Source of the DNA: Rhizopus arrhizus
Taxonomy: Eukaryota > Mucoromycota > Mucoromycetes > Mucorales > Rhizopodaceae
Assembly (NCBI GenBank): GCA_024220505.1
Contig: JAKZZE010000001.1
Coordinates: forward strand, 124,001 to 188,000
Length of the DNA stretch: 64,000 nt
Direction of reading: 5' to 3'
The notes under the pieces are model-generated. The model saw only the letters and a program-made list of their open reading frames with translations. It did no database searches and was not told where the DNA came from. Shown one piece after another: positions 1-10,352 of the stretch. Positions within the stretch are counted from its first letter, which is position 1, and every line of letters starts with the position of its first letter. The position numbers and the translations under genes were made by a program.

Positions 1-271
1 TTAATAAAATTAACAATAAATCAAATAATCGATGAGTCTCTTGAACCTCTTTATTGAGTAAGGACGAGAGAGAGAGCCCATTCAATACAAACTACGTCTT
101 AGAATATAACAATATGATTTAGAGTCCGAGGTAGTACGGTATAAATTGTGTGGGCTGTTTATCGTACATAGCACGAAGTGCTATATATGATATACAGTCA
201 AATTATTAATTTTAAGAATCTTTTGAGAGATCTCACACGACATTAAGGAAATTATTAGAGTAAATACGACA
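1..271 (-). repeat. LTR of family G, cut by the window edge
   Basis: On the minus strand this begins TGTCGTATTTACTC and is, as far as I can read, identical in inverted orientation to the solo LTR at 2041-2339. The last ~28 bases of the LTR lie beyond base 1. The outer TSD is off-window, so I cannot tell a solo LTR from the end of an element. Confidence 0.85.
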
Positions 272-285
272 CACCTCACTACAGT

Positions 286-524
286 ATTCCTCTCGACGGT
301 ATAAAGCCAGGAGGAAGACTACAACACTTTTATCACCAATGGACACATACGACTACCCATCAATGGCCACTTTCAGTAGTCAAAGAAGGTTACCAAATTC
401 AATTCAACTCAACTCCACAACCTTGGAAGATCAGACAACTTCAACGCAATCCCATCGAACAACAAGCGGTCAACGAGGCGGTGCAGAAATTTCTTCAAGC
501 AGACATCATAGAGATTTCACTGAA
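286..524 (+). pseudogene. DIRS-type reverse transcriptase N-terminal fragment
   Basis: Read in the frame that gives GGRLQHFYHQW, this stretch matches the region just upstream of the reverse transcriptase in the two DIRS elements of this window (VGGRLRHFYHEW in DIRS1 near 51.67 kb, VGGRLSKYFIEW in DIRS2 near 13.07 kb). It continues through the GYQIQF motif (compare GYLIPF and GYRIPF) to VQKFLQADIIEIS, the first segment of the RT. It then stops abruptly near 524 and enters unrelated AT-rich DNA, so it is a short remnant that lacks the RT palm, RNase H and recombinase. A short ATG-initiated frame at 339-533 overlaps it but does not encode these motifs. Assignment rests on the parallels inside this window. 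Confidence 0.65.
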
Positions 525-840
525 GTGTTTTAAGTATTCAAAAATAGGACAAAGAAGAATTAACGAGACCGAACAATAGTTCTAAAGTCGAATACTTTTA
601 TTAAAGAAAGATTTCAAGGCTATTTATATTAGTTGAGCAAGACCCGAGATTAGATGACAAAAATAGTTACGACCGATATGATTTGACATGTATAAGAAAA
701 ATTTTATAGACTGATGCTAATAATCAACTGTTGAGATGAAAGTGAAACTTGGCTGTTTAGGGCAGTGATAATTATCAGGTTCTATTCTTATTCAAACTCA
801 TTTGGAAAGATTTAGTCCAGAATGATAAGACTGTATCTTA
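525..840. other. AT-rich stretch without recognisable features
   Basis: No coding frame with a recognisable motif on either strand. It separates the DIRS remnant from a Gypsy protease remnant and could be degraded LTR or internal DNA of the latter, but no TG...CA boundary with TSD was found. Confidence 0.4.
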
Positions 841-1702
841 TTGACATGTCAAAACATGACAGATGTAGAAGTAAGACATACATTTTGCGTGACGAAGAAC
901 ATCAGTACACCTCTTATACTGGGTATGGATTTTTTAATGAGTACAAACGCGTTGCCAGATCCATTGTATCAGAGGATTACTTTCCGGAATAAAGAAGATA
1001 ATGGTGATAACTACGATATTCCTACGCATTCGGGAGACGGCTTGTACCGAAGTATTCCTAATTCTATGGGAGGACTAGATCTGGAAGGTGACTTAGTCAT
1101 ACCGTTGTCAGTATCCAAGAGCAAGGAGAATGGGACCTTGAAGACGATCAAGCTAGAGAAGGAATGCTCATTTGATCCGGGCGCGTCGCAGCTACTATGG
1201 CTTGGTCTCAAGGAAGAAATGAAGGACTGGGAGGTTGATACAGTATTACAACCAGCACCTGCTCTATTCAGTAAACATGGAATCTATCTGGTACCAACTC
1301 TGTTCACACATGGAGTCGAGGAGCAGTATTGTGCCATTATGGTGAGTGTTTGAAGAAAGTTAAGCTGGCTAAAGGCACTGCAATGAGCAAGCTATATGCA
1401 TACTCGTCGGTTCCTGTGGAAGTGGACATAATCGAATCAATTGATGAAGTTTGTGAGGTTCTTTCAAACAAATATATCAATTATCATGATGAAGACGAAG
1501 TCATCGCACCACCTACATTCCTAGAAGGTCCCATATTCAAACCTACTAAAGCATATTTACAAGCTGTGGGTATGTACACTACAAGGATGAACGAACAATG
1601 CCGTGTGAATTCGATCAGGTATGGTCCTGAACGGCCTTCGTGGTTACAAGTAAATGCTCTCTCTGAAAGTAGTGCTGAATTGAATATCAATTTGAATTTG
1701 AC

Positions 1703-2421
1703 TGATTTATCCAAGAATAGAAAGGAACAAGAGAGGACGAGACTCGATAAAGAGATTGTTTTATTGAATAAGAAAATGATACTCTATTTATACTTTTCAT
1801 ACACGGATAATATTTCATGTCATGGATTAATAATTAATGAGTATGATATAACTGATGACAAATAGATAATGGTTACGTGTTCCTCCATTGTTATCTTTGT
1901 CATCGTAAGCATTTATTCATAGAATACTCGTATATGATTGACTGCGATTGACTGTGATTTAGTCCCTGGATTTAATATAATTTAACCGTGCAATTACGCA
2001 GCATCTTATCCTTGATGAAGATTATCCGAATTAACCTGTATGTCGTATTTACTCTAATAATTTCCTTAATGTCGTGTGAGATCTCTCAAAAGATTCTTAA
2101 AATTAATAATTTGACTGTATATCATATATAGCACTTCGTGCTATGTACGATAAACAGCCCACACAATTTATACCGTACTACCTCGGACTCTAAATCATAT
2201 TGTTATATTCTAAGACGTAGTTTGTATTGAATGGGCTCTCTCTCTCGTCCTTACTCAATAAAGAGGTTCAAGAGACTCATCGATTATTTGATTTATTGTT
2301 AATTTTATTAATCGAGAGAAACAACACGCCTATTCCACACTGTAGCCTATCTATTGGATATATTTTACATGTAGCTTATTAATACTGTTTTCATATCGAG
2401 TTATGAATGATGGATACATCA
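1703..2421 (-). repeat. Solo LTR, family D (interrupted by LTR-G)
   Basis: Runs from TGATTTATCCAAG to GGATACATCA, the minus-strand orientation of the family whose plus form is TGATGTATCC...ATAAATCA. It is flanked by a perfect 5-bp TSD, TTGAC (1698-1702 and 2422-2426), which falls inside the Gypsy pol remnant. Bases 2036-2344 are the nested LTR-G plus its TSD. Confidence 0.93.
2041..2339 (+). repeat. Solo LTR, family G (299 bp), nested in LTR-D
   Basis: TG...CA ends (TGTCGTATTT...TATTCCACA) with perfect TSD CTGTA at 2036-2040 and 2340-2344. An AATAAAG signal lies near the 3' third. It interrupts LTR-D at a site that is continuous in the copy at 2837-3251. Confidence 0.93.
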
Positions 2422-2836
2422 TTGACTCACGCGCAACAACAAGCGCTCAAGGAAGTTGTTGGTGATAATGTTTATCGGATTCGGGATGGCGAATTATTGT
2501 TGCCTCAAAAGTTGCATGCGAATCAAATGAAATTGTATAAGACAAGACCAAGATTGTCGGCTTCGTTGAAGTTTTATTCTAGATATCAAGGAAATCAGGA
2601 ATAAAATAGAGGTAATGTGGAGGGGGCGATATAAAAAATCTAAAAACTCTAGAAAAATCATCGACGCCCTCCCATTCGAAGTCACTCGAGGTGGTGCCGA
2701 GTGTTTTGTGAAAATCATGTTTTGAGGAACGGTGGGGAGTACATAGTGCTACCCACTCGAACTGTATCTTCTGAACTTCGTTGTTGTAAATAAAAAAGAT
2801 CCTTCCTTAAATTTGGCACTCTACGGGTTTTGTTAT

Positions 2837-3251
2837 TGATTTATCCAAGAATAGAAAGGAACAAGAGAGGACGAGACTCGATAAAGAGATTGCTTTATTT
2901 AATAAGAAAATGATACTCTATTTATACTTTTCATACACGGATAATATTTCATGTTATGGATTAATAATTAATGAGTATGATATAACTGATGACAAATAGA
3001 TAATGGTTACGTGTTCTTCCATTGTTATCTTTGTCATCATAAGCATTTATCCATAGAATACTCGTATATGATTGACTGCGATTGACTGTGATTTAGTTCC
3101 TGGATATAATATAATTTAACCGTGCAATTACGCAGCATCTTATCCTTAATGAAGATTATCCGAATTAACCTGTAGCCTATCTATTGGATATATTTTACAT
3201 GTAGCTTATTAATACTGTTTTCATATCGAGTTATGAATGATGGATACATCA
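2837..3251 (-). repeat. Solo LTR, family D (415 bp)
   Basis: Complete copy from TGATTTATCC to GATACATCA with a perfect TSD GTTAT (2832-2836 and 3252-3256). Flanks show no coding potential. Confidence 0.94.
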
Positions 3252-3509
3252 GTTATGTTCTGGTTGTTGTAAACATAGTTATTTTCTATATGATATCAGT
3301 TGTATTAAAATAAATAACGATACACAAAAGATTAAACTATGATTGAACAATTCCACACTTTTCCAAATTTAGAACAATAAGATCAATATCTGTCATCCTA
3401 GAGAGTCTAATCAATTGTCAACCCCAAAAGTAATTAGATCAAAGTTAATTGACTGGTTATTATTTCTATTGTTCAATTTCAGATGCATATATTAGAACAT
3501 CGACAAGCT

Positions 3510-3906
3510 TGTGGTATTTACACATGTAATAAAGTAATAATGTGAATTACTACGAACAATGATCATCCAAATTAGGAATATCGGACATTGTATTATGCCA
3601 CGTCAAATAAAATTATATCCCGATCCACTCCAGAATATTCTAACAAGTTCCTGGATCAGGATTAATAATTACTTCTTGATAAAACGATGTTAAACAATAC
3701 CAATCATATAATTAACGCATCGTCTAATATCGATTAATAATCAATAATCATATACTGTGAATACTATTATTTAGCCGTGGATAGAAAAGTATAAATACCC
3801 TCATATTTTTAACTTGAATAAAGGACAATCTACTTTGAGTCTCACTTATTTTTATATTTGTTGATTGACTTAGTACTTTTTTATATTATAAACCCTAAAT
3901 ATCACA
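3510..3906 (+). repeat. 5' LTR of element A
   Basis: TGTGGTATTTACAC...AATATCACA. Contains a TATA box (GTATAAATAC, 3789-3798) and an AATAAAG polyadenylation-type signal (about 3817-3823), followed by the GAGTCTCACTTA segment. Confidence 0.96.
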
Positions 3907-3920
3907 TTTTTTTAAGTGAA
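3839..3920 (+). promoter_or_regulatory. Putative self-priming pair and PBS of element A
   Basis: The LTR is followed not by a tRNA-complementary site but by a T-run and then TAAGTGA (3913-3919). This is the reverse complement of TCACTTA (3842-3848), which lies just after GAGTC inside the LTR, about 50 nt after the TATA box. Elements B, C and D show the same arrangement with different sequences, as expected if the 5' end of the transcript folds back as primer, as in Tf1/sushi elements. Confidence 0.55.
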
Positions 3921-3948
3921 TACACTACGCTATTGTTCTAAAATCAAG

Positions 3949-6900
3949 ATGTCTGCTACTGGTAACTCTACTCCTGCTACTCCCAATGCTTCTGCTCCCA
4001 TTGACTACGCCATGGAACTGATCAACTCTCCTGAGCAAGCTGCTGATGCCGTCTTAAAGGAAACAGAAGATTACACTAGCTCTTTAAATGAGTTATCTAT
4101 AAATGAAGATAACCGAGCCAATTCCTCTTCTTCTGAAGACAACTTATTGGAAATGAAAAATGCTAAAAGGATGGCATATGACCTTCTTGAACGAGTTCGG
4201 GTGGAACTCACTCGTATGTATGCAAATCCTCAGGCTTCTATGGAGGAAATTAACAAAGGAAGAGAGATAGTTCAACAGGCTAAATACCGATATAACGGTA
4301 TAGTTGAACTATACAATGAATGCAAGAAAAATAGGATGCATAAGCCTATATTATCTCACGCTGGGAACTCTGGATCTGCTTTCAATAAGGAACATGCGTC
4401 ACAAGACGAGTGGTCAAGTTTCAATAACAGCAAGATCAGCCGCTCTGAGCTTCCCATCCTTCATCTTTCGGTGGACAAGAAGGATTCTGACCCTGCTGAC
4501 TGGAAATATTTCAATACGGTAGAAATATTTTTCAAGACATTCGAGCGCATTTTCAGGATCAATCAAGTCAATATCTTGGTCCACTGGCGTGACTATATGG
4601 CTTTATCCATTGGTGAAGCCAATTTAGATTGGTACCAAGAGACAATCGAATCACACAGCCCTTCGTACTCTTGGGAAGAAGCCAAGGACATAATACGCAA
4701 GCACTTTGAAAACCCTGCTAAGGCAATTGAAATGTTTGGACGCCTACTTTCATCCAAGCAAAGAAACAATGAAACGGTGTCTGACTTCACTGCTCGCTTC
4801 AACCGCCTTGCTCAAACCGCCCAATGCACGGATTCAAACATGCTTGCACGTATATACATCAACTCTCTTCATGATGATTTAAACCTTCATATAAGAACGG
4901 TACTGTCATCCAACTATGGTGCTACTTTCCTGCAAGATATAAATTCAATTCGGGAAGTGGAAAAACTTGCTTCTGGCTTGGAAGTACACAAGCATCAACC
5001 CCATGCTGCTTCCGCTCCATACAAGAGCTCCAAAAATGAACGCCATGGTTTCAAGGCAGCAAAAAGAGGTCATTCTGAGTCCTCAAATGGTGACTTTATA
5101 AAGAAACAAAAGAGTTCTAATGGTCACTTCACCTCTTCAAGCTCTTCTGACTCCTCCAATCCCAAAAAGTGTCTATATTGTAAAGATACATGGTTCAAGG
5201 GACATAAGTGCATGGAATTCTTTGCTCAAAAGAATAAAAGCACAATAAGGAAAATAGAAAAACGAAAACAAGAAGTTAAAAAATTTGATCACCCCTCTAC
5301 TAAGGCATGGAATGAATTTGCCAAGAGACAATCAAATAACAAGAAATCTAGTACTGATGATGAACTAGAGGATAAAATGCAACTTGGTAAGTGCATAAGA
5401 GCGATAAAACAAGAAAAAAATGACTTGTTGACTCACAATTCCTTTTCTTTATATACTCCTATTATCATCCAGACGAATAGAGCACTTGGTTTGATTGACA
5501 CTGGTGCAGAAATATCAGTCATAAATAGAAAATTTATTGAAATAAATAAAGTTAAATTCTATCATAAAACTGGTCTTATTAATTTAGCTGGAAAAGACAA
5601 TGTTGTAAAAAGAATTGGTATTACTGAACCACTTGAATTAAAGTATAATGGAAAGACATTCCATCATTCATTTGAGATTATGGATTTTAACGAAGATGAC
5701 AAAAGTAATGTCATTCTTGGACTTGATATCTTAAGTCATTTGGGTATTGCTCTCACTGGAGTCGCTCATAATTGGGATGATAATGAAGTCATCTTTGATG
5801 ATTCAATTGATGACACTGTTAAACCCAACAACTCTCCTGCTGGCACTGAGCATGAACGAACCCAGTTCATAGAAAAAATTCAGCCTTTACTTACTGAAAA
5901 TATGAACATACCCAAAGATGCATTCTGCACAGTACCTGAATCCATAATCCACTTACCCACGGAAAAAGGAAAAATTGTAAATCATAAGCAATATCCCATA
6001 GCGTATAAATTGAAACCTGTCTTGGATGAAGCCATCAATAAATGGTTGGACAATGGTACCATCACAAAAGCTCCTGTAAATACAGCCTGGAATTCTCCAT
6101 TAACTTTAGCTGATAAAAAGGATGCAAATGGAAATAAAACTGGCAAAAGACCATGTCTAGATCCTCGACATATAAATGCTCTATTACCAGATGATAAATT
6201 TCCTATACCTCTCATAACGGATATTTTTCATGAATTATCTGGATCCTCAATCTTCACTACCTTGGATTTAACTGCTGCGTTTCATCGTTTTAAAATTCAT
6301 GATGAAGACCAACCTAAAACCGCATTTACATATAACGGTCAGCAGTATATGTTTGTTGGTGCTCCTTTTGGGATAAAGTTCCTATCAAACGTATTCCAAA
6401 GAGTGATGACGCAGATATTTAAAGACATGCCCTTTGTACGAACTTTCATTGACGATATCGTTATAATGTCGAAAAACATGGAAGAGCATGCTGTACATGT
6501 AAAAGCTGCCATAGAAGCGCTTACCAGGGTGAATCTCGTTCTCAACGTTGATAAATGTCATTTTGCACAAAACTGTGTTTATTTACTCGGTTTTTGTATT
6601 TCTGCTAAAGGATCTTCGTTAGACACTCGTAAGCTAACAAATATTGAGGAATGGCCTAAACCTACATGTGGCACTGATGTTCAGCGATTCCTAGGTGTTG
6701 TAAACTATTTTCGCGAACACATTCCTAAAGCAGCCATGTTAACTGCTCCTTTAGATCATCTTCGTAACAGCAAAATAATAACTGAAAAGGATTGGACACC
6801 ATTGCATCAAACTCATTTTGAGGTAATAAAGAAAGTTTTACTTTCTAATGTGGTATTAAGTCAACCTGATCTCCAACAGCCATTCTTTGTTGCAACTGAT

Positions 6901-8958
6901 GCTTCAAATTACGGTATTGGTGCTGTGCTATATCAAGAACAAGTGGAGTTGACATCTAATGTTGATTCTACAGATGTAGCTAAAAACGATAATGTTTTAA
7001 AGAACAAAGGAAAGAAAAAGACCACGATAAAATATATTGGTTTCATGGCACGTTCTCTTTCCAAGTCCGAGAGAAATTATAGTACCACGAAGAGAGAACT
7101 TTTAGCAATCGTATTTGCACTCAAAAAGTTTCATAAATTTTTATGGGGTAATCCTTTTACACTTTATACGGATCATAAAGCTCTGACTTATCTTCATACA
7201 CAAAAATATGCAAATACCATGATGATGAATTGGTTTGATACCATTCTCGATTACCAATTTAAGGTAATTCATCTTCCTGGTATGGATAACATATTACCTG
7301 ACCATTTATCTCGCCTTTTCCCTACGGATCAAATGCTGAGGGGGAGTGAACAGGATATTAGAACTAAGAATGGCATTATACATACAGCAATAAGAGCTAT
7401 AAGATCAAATAATCATAAAAAATTCACAGTAAAAAAACCTGCACAATATAAGCAGTGTGACTATATGACTCCTCCTGAAAATGAAAGGAAGCAACTGATG
7501 TTAAGGGCTCACCTAATGGGTCACTTTGGTGCTGAAAATATAGTAAAAGTATTACATAATGACGGATTACACTGGAAAAACATGATAGTCGACGCAGTCG
7601 AACTTGTTAAATCATGTGTCGCTTGTCAAAAGCATAATATAACCAGAAAAGGGTATCATCCTCTAAGACCAGTATACTCATATCTACCCGGTGATCACTG
7701 GTCAATGGATTTAGCTGAATTACCCACAACTCCGAATGATAATAAATACTTATTAGTGCTATTAGACATATGCACACGATTCTGTATTCTAAGGTGTTTA
7801 CCAAATAAGAAAGCCAAAACTATTGCTGGAACTCTTGTTCAAGTTTTTAGTGACTTTGGTTACCCACGTATTTTACAATCAGACAACGGAACCGAATTTA
7901 AAAATGTCACAATGAAACTGTTAACTGAAAGTACAGGCATAGATCACAGACTTATCTCACCTTATCATCCGCAAGCAAATGGCAGTGCGGAAAGATGGGT
8001 TAAGACTGCTAAGATTGCTATTGCTAAATCAGTACAAGGAACAGGACAAGACTGGGACTTTTATGTACCTAGTGTACAGTTATTTATAAATAACAAAGTA
8101 TCTAAAAGACTCAACACACCACCTTTTTCTTTGATGTTTGCGAGAAAAATGAACGGATTCGAGGATTACCGAAAAAAGGATCCAAAGAAAGCCGTACCGC
8201 TCTCATACGAAGAATTGTTGGAAAGAATTGATCATATGAATCAAGTAGTCTTCCCAGCCATTAAAGATAAAACTGACAAGTATGTTGAAAACATGAAAAA
8301 GCAGTTTGAAAAGCATAACACAATAGTTGATGACTTCAAAGAAGGAAGTCATGTCATGGCTAAAGTTCCTACTATGACTGGTTCATTAAATCCTGTATAT
8401 GATGGCCCATACACAGTGATTCGTAAAACCAGAGGTGGATCCTACGTGCTCCAGGACGAAATGGGATTACTAATGTCTCGAGACTATACTCCTTCCGAAT
8501 TAAAACCAATTGATCTGCATAATATAAATGAGGACAATGAAGAGGTTTATGAAATCGAAGGAATCGTAGATCACAGAGGCAGCGGTAATAACAGAGAGTT
8601 CAAAGTACGTTGGAAAGGGTATAGTAAGGATGAAGATTCATGGCTTACGCCTGATAAAATCACTCATACCTCCACCATTGAGAACTATATGAAAAGAATG
8701 GGATTACATCCACAAAATAAATTCAAGAAAGGTCTCATAAAAAATAAGCCTTTAATACATAAACACAATAATGAAAAGGGAATTTTACATAAAGCTACAG
8801 AATCACTTAAATCACTCTATGATAAAGACACCAAAGTTAATCAGGATAATAAATATAAATTATCTAAAGACATAGACAAGACCCATAATAAAAATAAAAA
8901 TAAAAGAAAAGCCACAGATATTAACGACTTAAGACGAAGCAAAAGAAATCGTACATAA
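3949..8958 (+). CDS. Gag-Pol polyprotein with chromodomain (element A)
   Basis: A 1,669-residue single-frame polyprotein. The first ATG in the usual fungal context is at 3949 (MSATGNST). Order: capsid-like gag (about 160-330), a CX2CX7HXC zinc knuckle (408-421), retropepsin with DTGA (Asp517), RT with the catalytic FIDD (Asp835/836), RNase H (TDASNYG, Asp984; TKRELLAIV; YTDHKAL), integrase with an H-H-C-C zinc motif and a DDX35E core (Asp1254, Asp1312 in SDNGTEF, Glu1348), GPY/F-like region and a C-terminal chromodomain (about 1531-1590, VRWKGYSKDEDSW). The tail is Lys/Arg/Asn-rich. Gag and Pol are fused without a frameshift, as in Tf1. Acts as replication machinery of the retrotransposon; the chromodomain is known in chromoviruses to steer integration to marked chromatin. 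No stop codon or missing catalytic residue is seen. Confidence 0.96.
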   Translation: MSATGNSTPATPNASAPIDYAMELINSPEQAADAVLKETEDYTSSLNELSINEDNRANSSSSEDNLLEMKNAKRMAYDLLERVRVELTRMYANPQASMEEINKGREIVQQAKYRYNGIVELYNECKKNRMHKPILSHAGNSGSAFNKEHASQDEWSSFNNSKISRSELPILHLSVDKKDSDPADWKYFNTVEIFFKTFERIFRINQVNILVHWRDYMALSIGEANLDWYQETIESHSPSYSWEEAKDIIRKHFENPAKAIEMFGRLLSSKQRNNETVSDFTARFNRLAQTAQCTDSNMLARIYINSLHDDLNLHIRTVLSSNYGATFLQDINSIREVEKLASGLEVHKHQPHAASAPYKSSKNERHGFKAAKRGHSESSNGDFIKKQKSSNGHFTSSSSSDSSNPKKCLYCKDTWFKGHKCMEFFAQKNKSTIRKIEKRKQEVKKFDHPSTKAWNEFAKRQSNNKKSSTDDELEDKMQLGKCIRAIKQEKNDLLTHNSFSLYTPIIIQTNRALGLIDTGAEISVINRKFIEINKVKFYHKTGLINLAGKDNVVKRIGITEPLELKYNGKTFHHSFEIMDFNEDDKSNVILGLDILSHLGIALTGVAHNWDDNEVIFDDSIDDTVKPNNSPAGTEHERTQFIEKIQPLLTENMNIPKDAFCTVPESIIHLPTEKGKIVNHKQYPIAYKLKPVLDEAINKWLDNGTITKAPVNTAWNSPLTLADKKDANGNKTGKRPCLDPRHINALLPDDKFPIPLITDIFHELSGSSIFTTLDLTAAFHRFKIHDEDQPKTAFTYNGQQYMFVGAPFGIKFLSNVFQRVMTQIFKDMPFVRTFIDDIVIMSKNMEEHAVHVKAAIEALTRVNLVLNVDKCHFAQNCVYLLGFCISAKGSSLDTRKLTNIEEWPKPTCGTDVQRFLGVVNYFREHIPKAAMLTAPLDHLRNSKIITEKDWTPLHQTHFEVIKKVLLSNVVLSQPDLQQPFFVATDASNYGIGAVLYQEQVELTSNVDSTDVAKNDNVLKNKGKKKTTIKYIGFMARSLSKSERNYSTTKRELLAIVFALKKFHKFLWGNPFTLYTDHKALTYLHTQKYANTMMMNWFDTILDYQFKVIHLPGMDNILPDHLSRLFPTDQMLRGSEQDIRTKNGIIHTAIRAIRSNNHKKFTVKKPAQYKQCDYMTPPENERKQLMLRAHLMGHFGAENIVKVLHNDGLHWKNMIVDAVELVKSCVACQKHNITRKGYHPLRPVYSYLPGDHWSMDLAELPTTPNDNKYLLVLLDICTRFCILRCLPNKKAKTIAGTLVQVFSDFGYPRILQSDNGTEFKNVTMKLLTESTGIDHRLISPYHPQANGSAERWVKTAKIAIAKSVQGTGQDWDFYVPSVQLFINNKVSKRLNTPPFSLMFARKMNGFEDYRKKDPKKAVPLSYEELLERIDHMNQVVFPAIKDKTDKYVENMKKQFEKHNTIVDDFKEGSHVMAKVPTMTGSLNPVYDGPYTVIRKTRGGSYVLQDEMGLLMSRDYTPSELKPIDLHNINEDNEEVYEIEGIVDHRGSGNNREFKVRWKGYSKDEDSWLTPDKITHTSTIENYMKRMGLHPQNKFKKGLIKNKPLIHKHNNEKGILHKATESLKSLYDKDTKVNQDNKYKLSKDIDKTHNKNKNKRKATDINDLRRSKRNRT

Positions 8959-8980
8959 ATAAACGATTGTCCCAATCTGG

Positions 8981-8990
8981 CAGGGAGGGA
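8981..8990 (+). promoter_or_regulatory. Polypurine tract of element A
   Basis: CAGGGAGGGA directly abuts the 3' LTR (TGTGG). Second-strand primer site by position and composition. Confidence 0.75.
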
Positions 8991-9387
8991 TGTGGTATTT
9001 ACACATGTAATAAAGTAATAATGTGAATTACTACGAACAATGATCATCCAAATTAGGAATATCGGACATTGTATTATGCCACGTCAAATAAAATTATATC
9101 CCGATCCACTCCAGAATATTCTAACAAGTTCCTGGATCAGGATTAATAATTACTTCTTGATAAAACGATGTTAAACAATACCAATCATATAATTAACGCA
9201 TCGTCTAATATCGATTAATAATCAATAATCATATACTGTGAATACTATTATTTAGCCGTGGATAGAAAAGTATAAATACCCTCATATTTTTAACTTGAAT
9301 AAAGGACAATCTACTTTGAGTCTCACTTATTTTTATATTTGTTGATTGACTTAGTACTTTTTTATATTATAAACCCTAAATATCACA
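8991..9387 (+). repeat. 3' LTR of element A
   Basis: Reads as identical to the 5' LTR over 397 bp; followed by the TSD AAGCT. Confidence 0.96.
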
Positions 9388-10001
9388 AAGCTTTAGCTTA
9401 ATCATTGGTTCTTCAGCACGACATCGTGACCGAGTCTATATCTTTTATATCTACGCTCACAAAGAATATAAATAGATGCCAACTTTTTATCCATAAAGCG
9501 AGGCCTTTTCGCAATATAAAGAAATCTGCAATAAAGAAGGATTTTAATTTTATATTGCTGCTATTGTTTTTTTGTTTAATTTTTTATTTAATCTTGCGAT
9601 TAAAACACTGGTAAAGTAATTTAAAGGTAGCAATAAAAACCAAAGAATACTTTTTGAGGCTGAACTTTATTTAAGACAATCTTAATTGTTAAAAAGAAAT
9701 CATTTCAAAGTCTACTATTTATATTCTTCTATCAGTTGGCGGGTAAATGAATAGTTATGAGCGTAGATCCAATAATTGACATGTTTGATTGAAGAATGAT
9801 CACTGAATCGATTATGAAAATTTTTAATTCGTTGTTTTATAGATCTTATTGTTCTTTAACTGATGTGGGAGAATTGTCCCGTCTTCATTGAGAGGAAAGA
9901 TATATTTATATGAAATGCCTCCAGTCAGATCAAAGTTGACTAGGTACCTGATCCATTATTATTCATTTACAGAATTGATGAATAGTAAAGGTCATGACTT
10001 A
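9388..10001. other. AT-rich stretch, nothing recognised
   Basis: Short open frames exist (for example a 69-codon one with a hydrophobic end at 9405-9614) but none has a motif, a conserved start context or a paralogue in the window. Continuous with 3252-3509 before element A inserted. Confidence 0.4.
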
Positions 10002-10223
10002 CTGTGGCCAGCAAAACCGTTCGCACAAAACGTATTTTTTTATTTCTGCGCCTTTTACGACATATTACTCTTATTAAGCGCTATATATAATACATAATGT
10101 TTAGAAGTACAAACTCGTGGCTTTTTGATGATGTATAATACGTCACCCTAAGCGCACCCTAACCAGTGCTACGGACAATCAAAACTCAAAGGTACATTCG
10201 AACGGTTTTGCGGCCGTATGTTT
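10002..10223 (+). repeat. Left inverted repeat arm of Tc1 element 1
   Basis: Begins TGTGGCCAGCAAAACCG and ends ...GGTTTTGCGGCC. Pairs with 11455-11676 with a modest number of mismatches. Contains an imperfect palindrome around GTATAATACGTCA. The outer tip and the inner edge of the arm are themselves inverted versions of GGCC(A)GCAAAACCGTTCG. Confidence 0.85.
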
Positions 10224-10352
10224 TGAAATCAAAATGTGTTAAAATAAGTTTAATTAATATCCAATATAAAGGCCATCAGCCTCAATAACTGCACGGCATC
10301 GCTCTGGCATACTTTTAATAGACGTTTGGCATTCTTCAGCTGCGATTTAGTA

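Larger units (their letters stand above)
841..2604 (+). pseudogene. Ty3/Gypsy pol remnant (protease to integrase C-terminus, core deleted)
   Basis: The first part (841-1340) has the C-terminal retropepsin signature STPLILGMDFL, followed after a frameshift (frames meet near 1330-1350) by the linker that precedes the RT in Gypsy polyproteins, ending NINLNLT at 1702. The frame resumes after the LTR insertion at 2427 (HAQQQALKEVV) and then jumps directly to a GPY/F-like integrase C-terminus (VYRIRDGELLLPQKLHANQ). RT, RNase H and the integrase core are therefore missing, an internal deletion of several kb. A purine tract at about 2617-2630 (GTGGAGGGGGCG) after the stop fits a polypurine tract. The remnant is interrupted by a solo LTR-D at 1703-2421. 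It cannot make any functional protein. This family is not element A, B, C or D. Confidence 0.7.
3510..9387 (+). mobile_element. Ty3/Gypsy chromovirus, element A, complete (5,878 bp)
   Basis: Two 397-bp LTRs (3510-3906 and 8991-9387) that I read as identical, a perfect 5-bp TSD AAGCT (3505-3509 and 9388-9392), a purine tract directly before the 3' LTR and one uninterrupted gag-pol ORF. All hallmarks of a recent, probably still autonomous insertion are present. It lies in AT-rich DNA without a recognisable gene. Confidence 0.97.

Noticed and set aside
3907..3920. A tRNA-complementary primer binding site after LTR A
   Set aside because: No TGG-type start follows the LTR; self-complementarity to the LTR fits better and recurs in B, C and D.
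9405..9614. Small membrane protein
   Set aside because: Only one hydrophobic stretch in very AT-rich DNA, no homologue in the window, weak start context.
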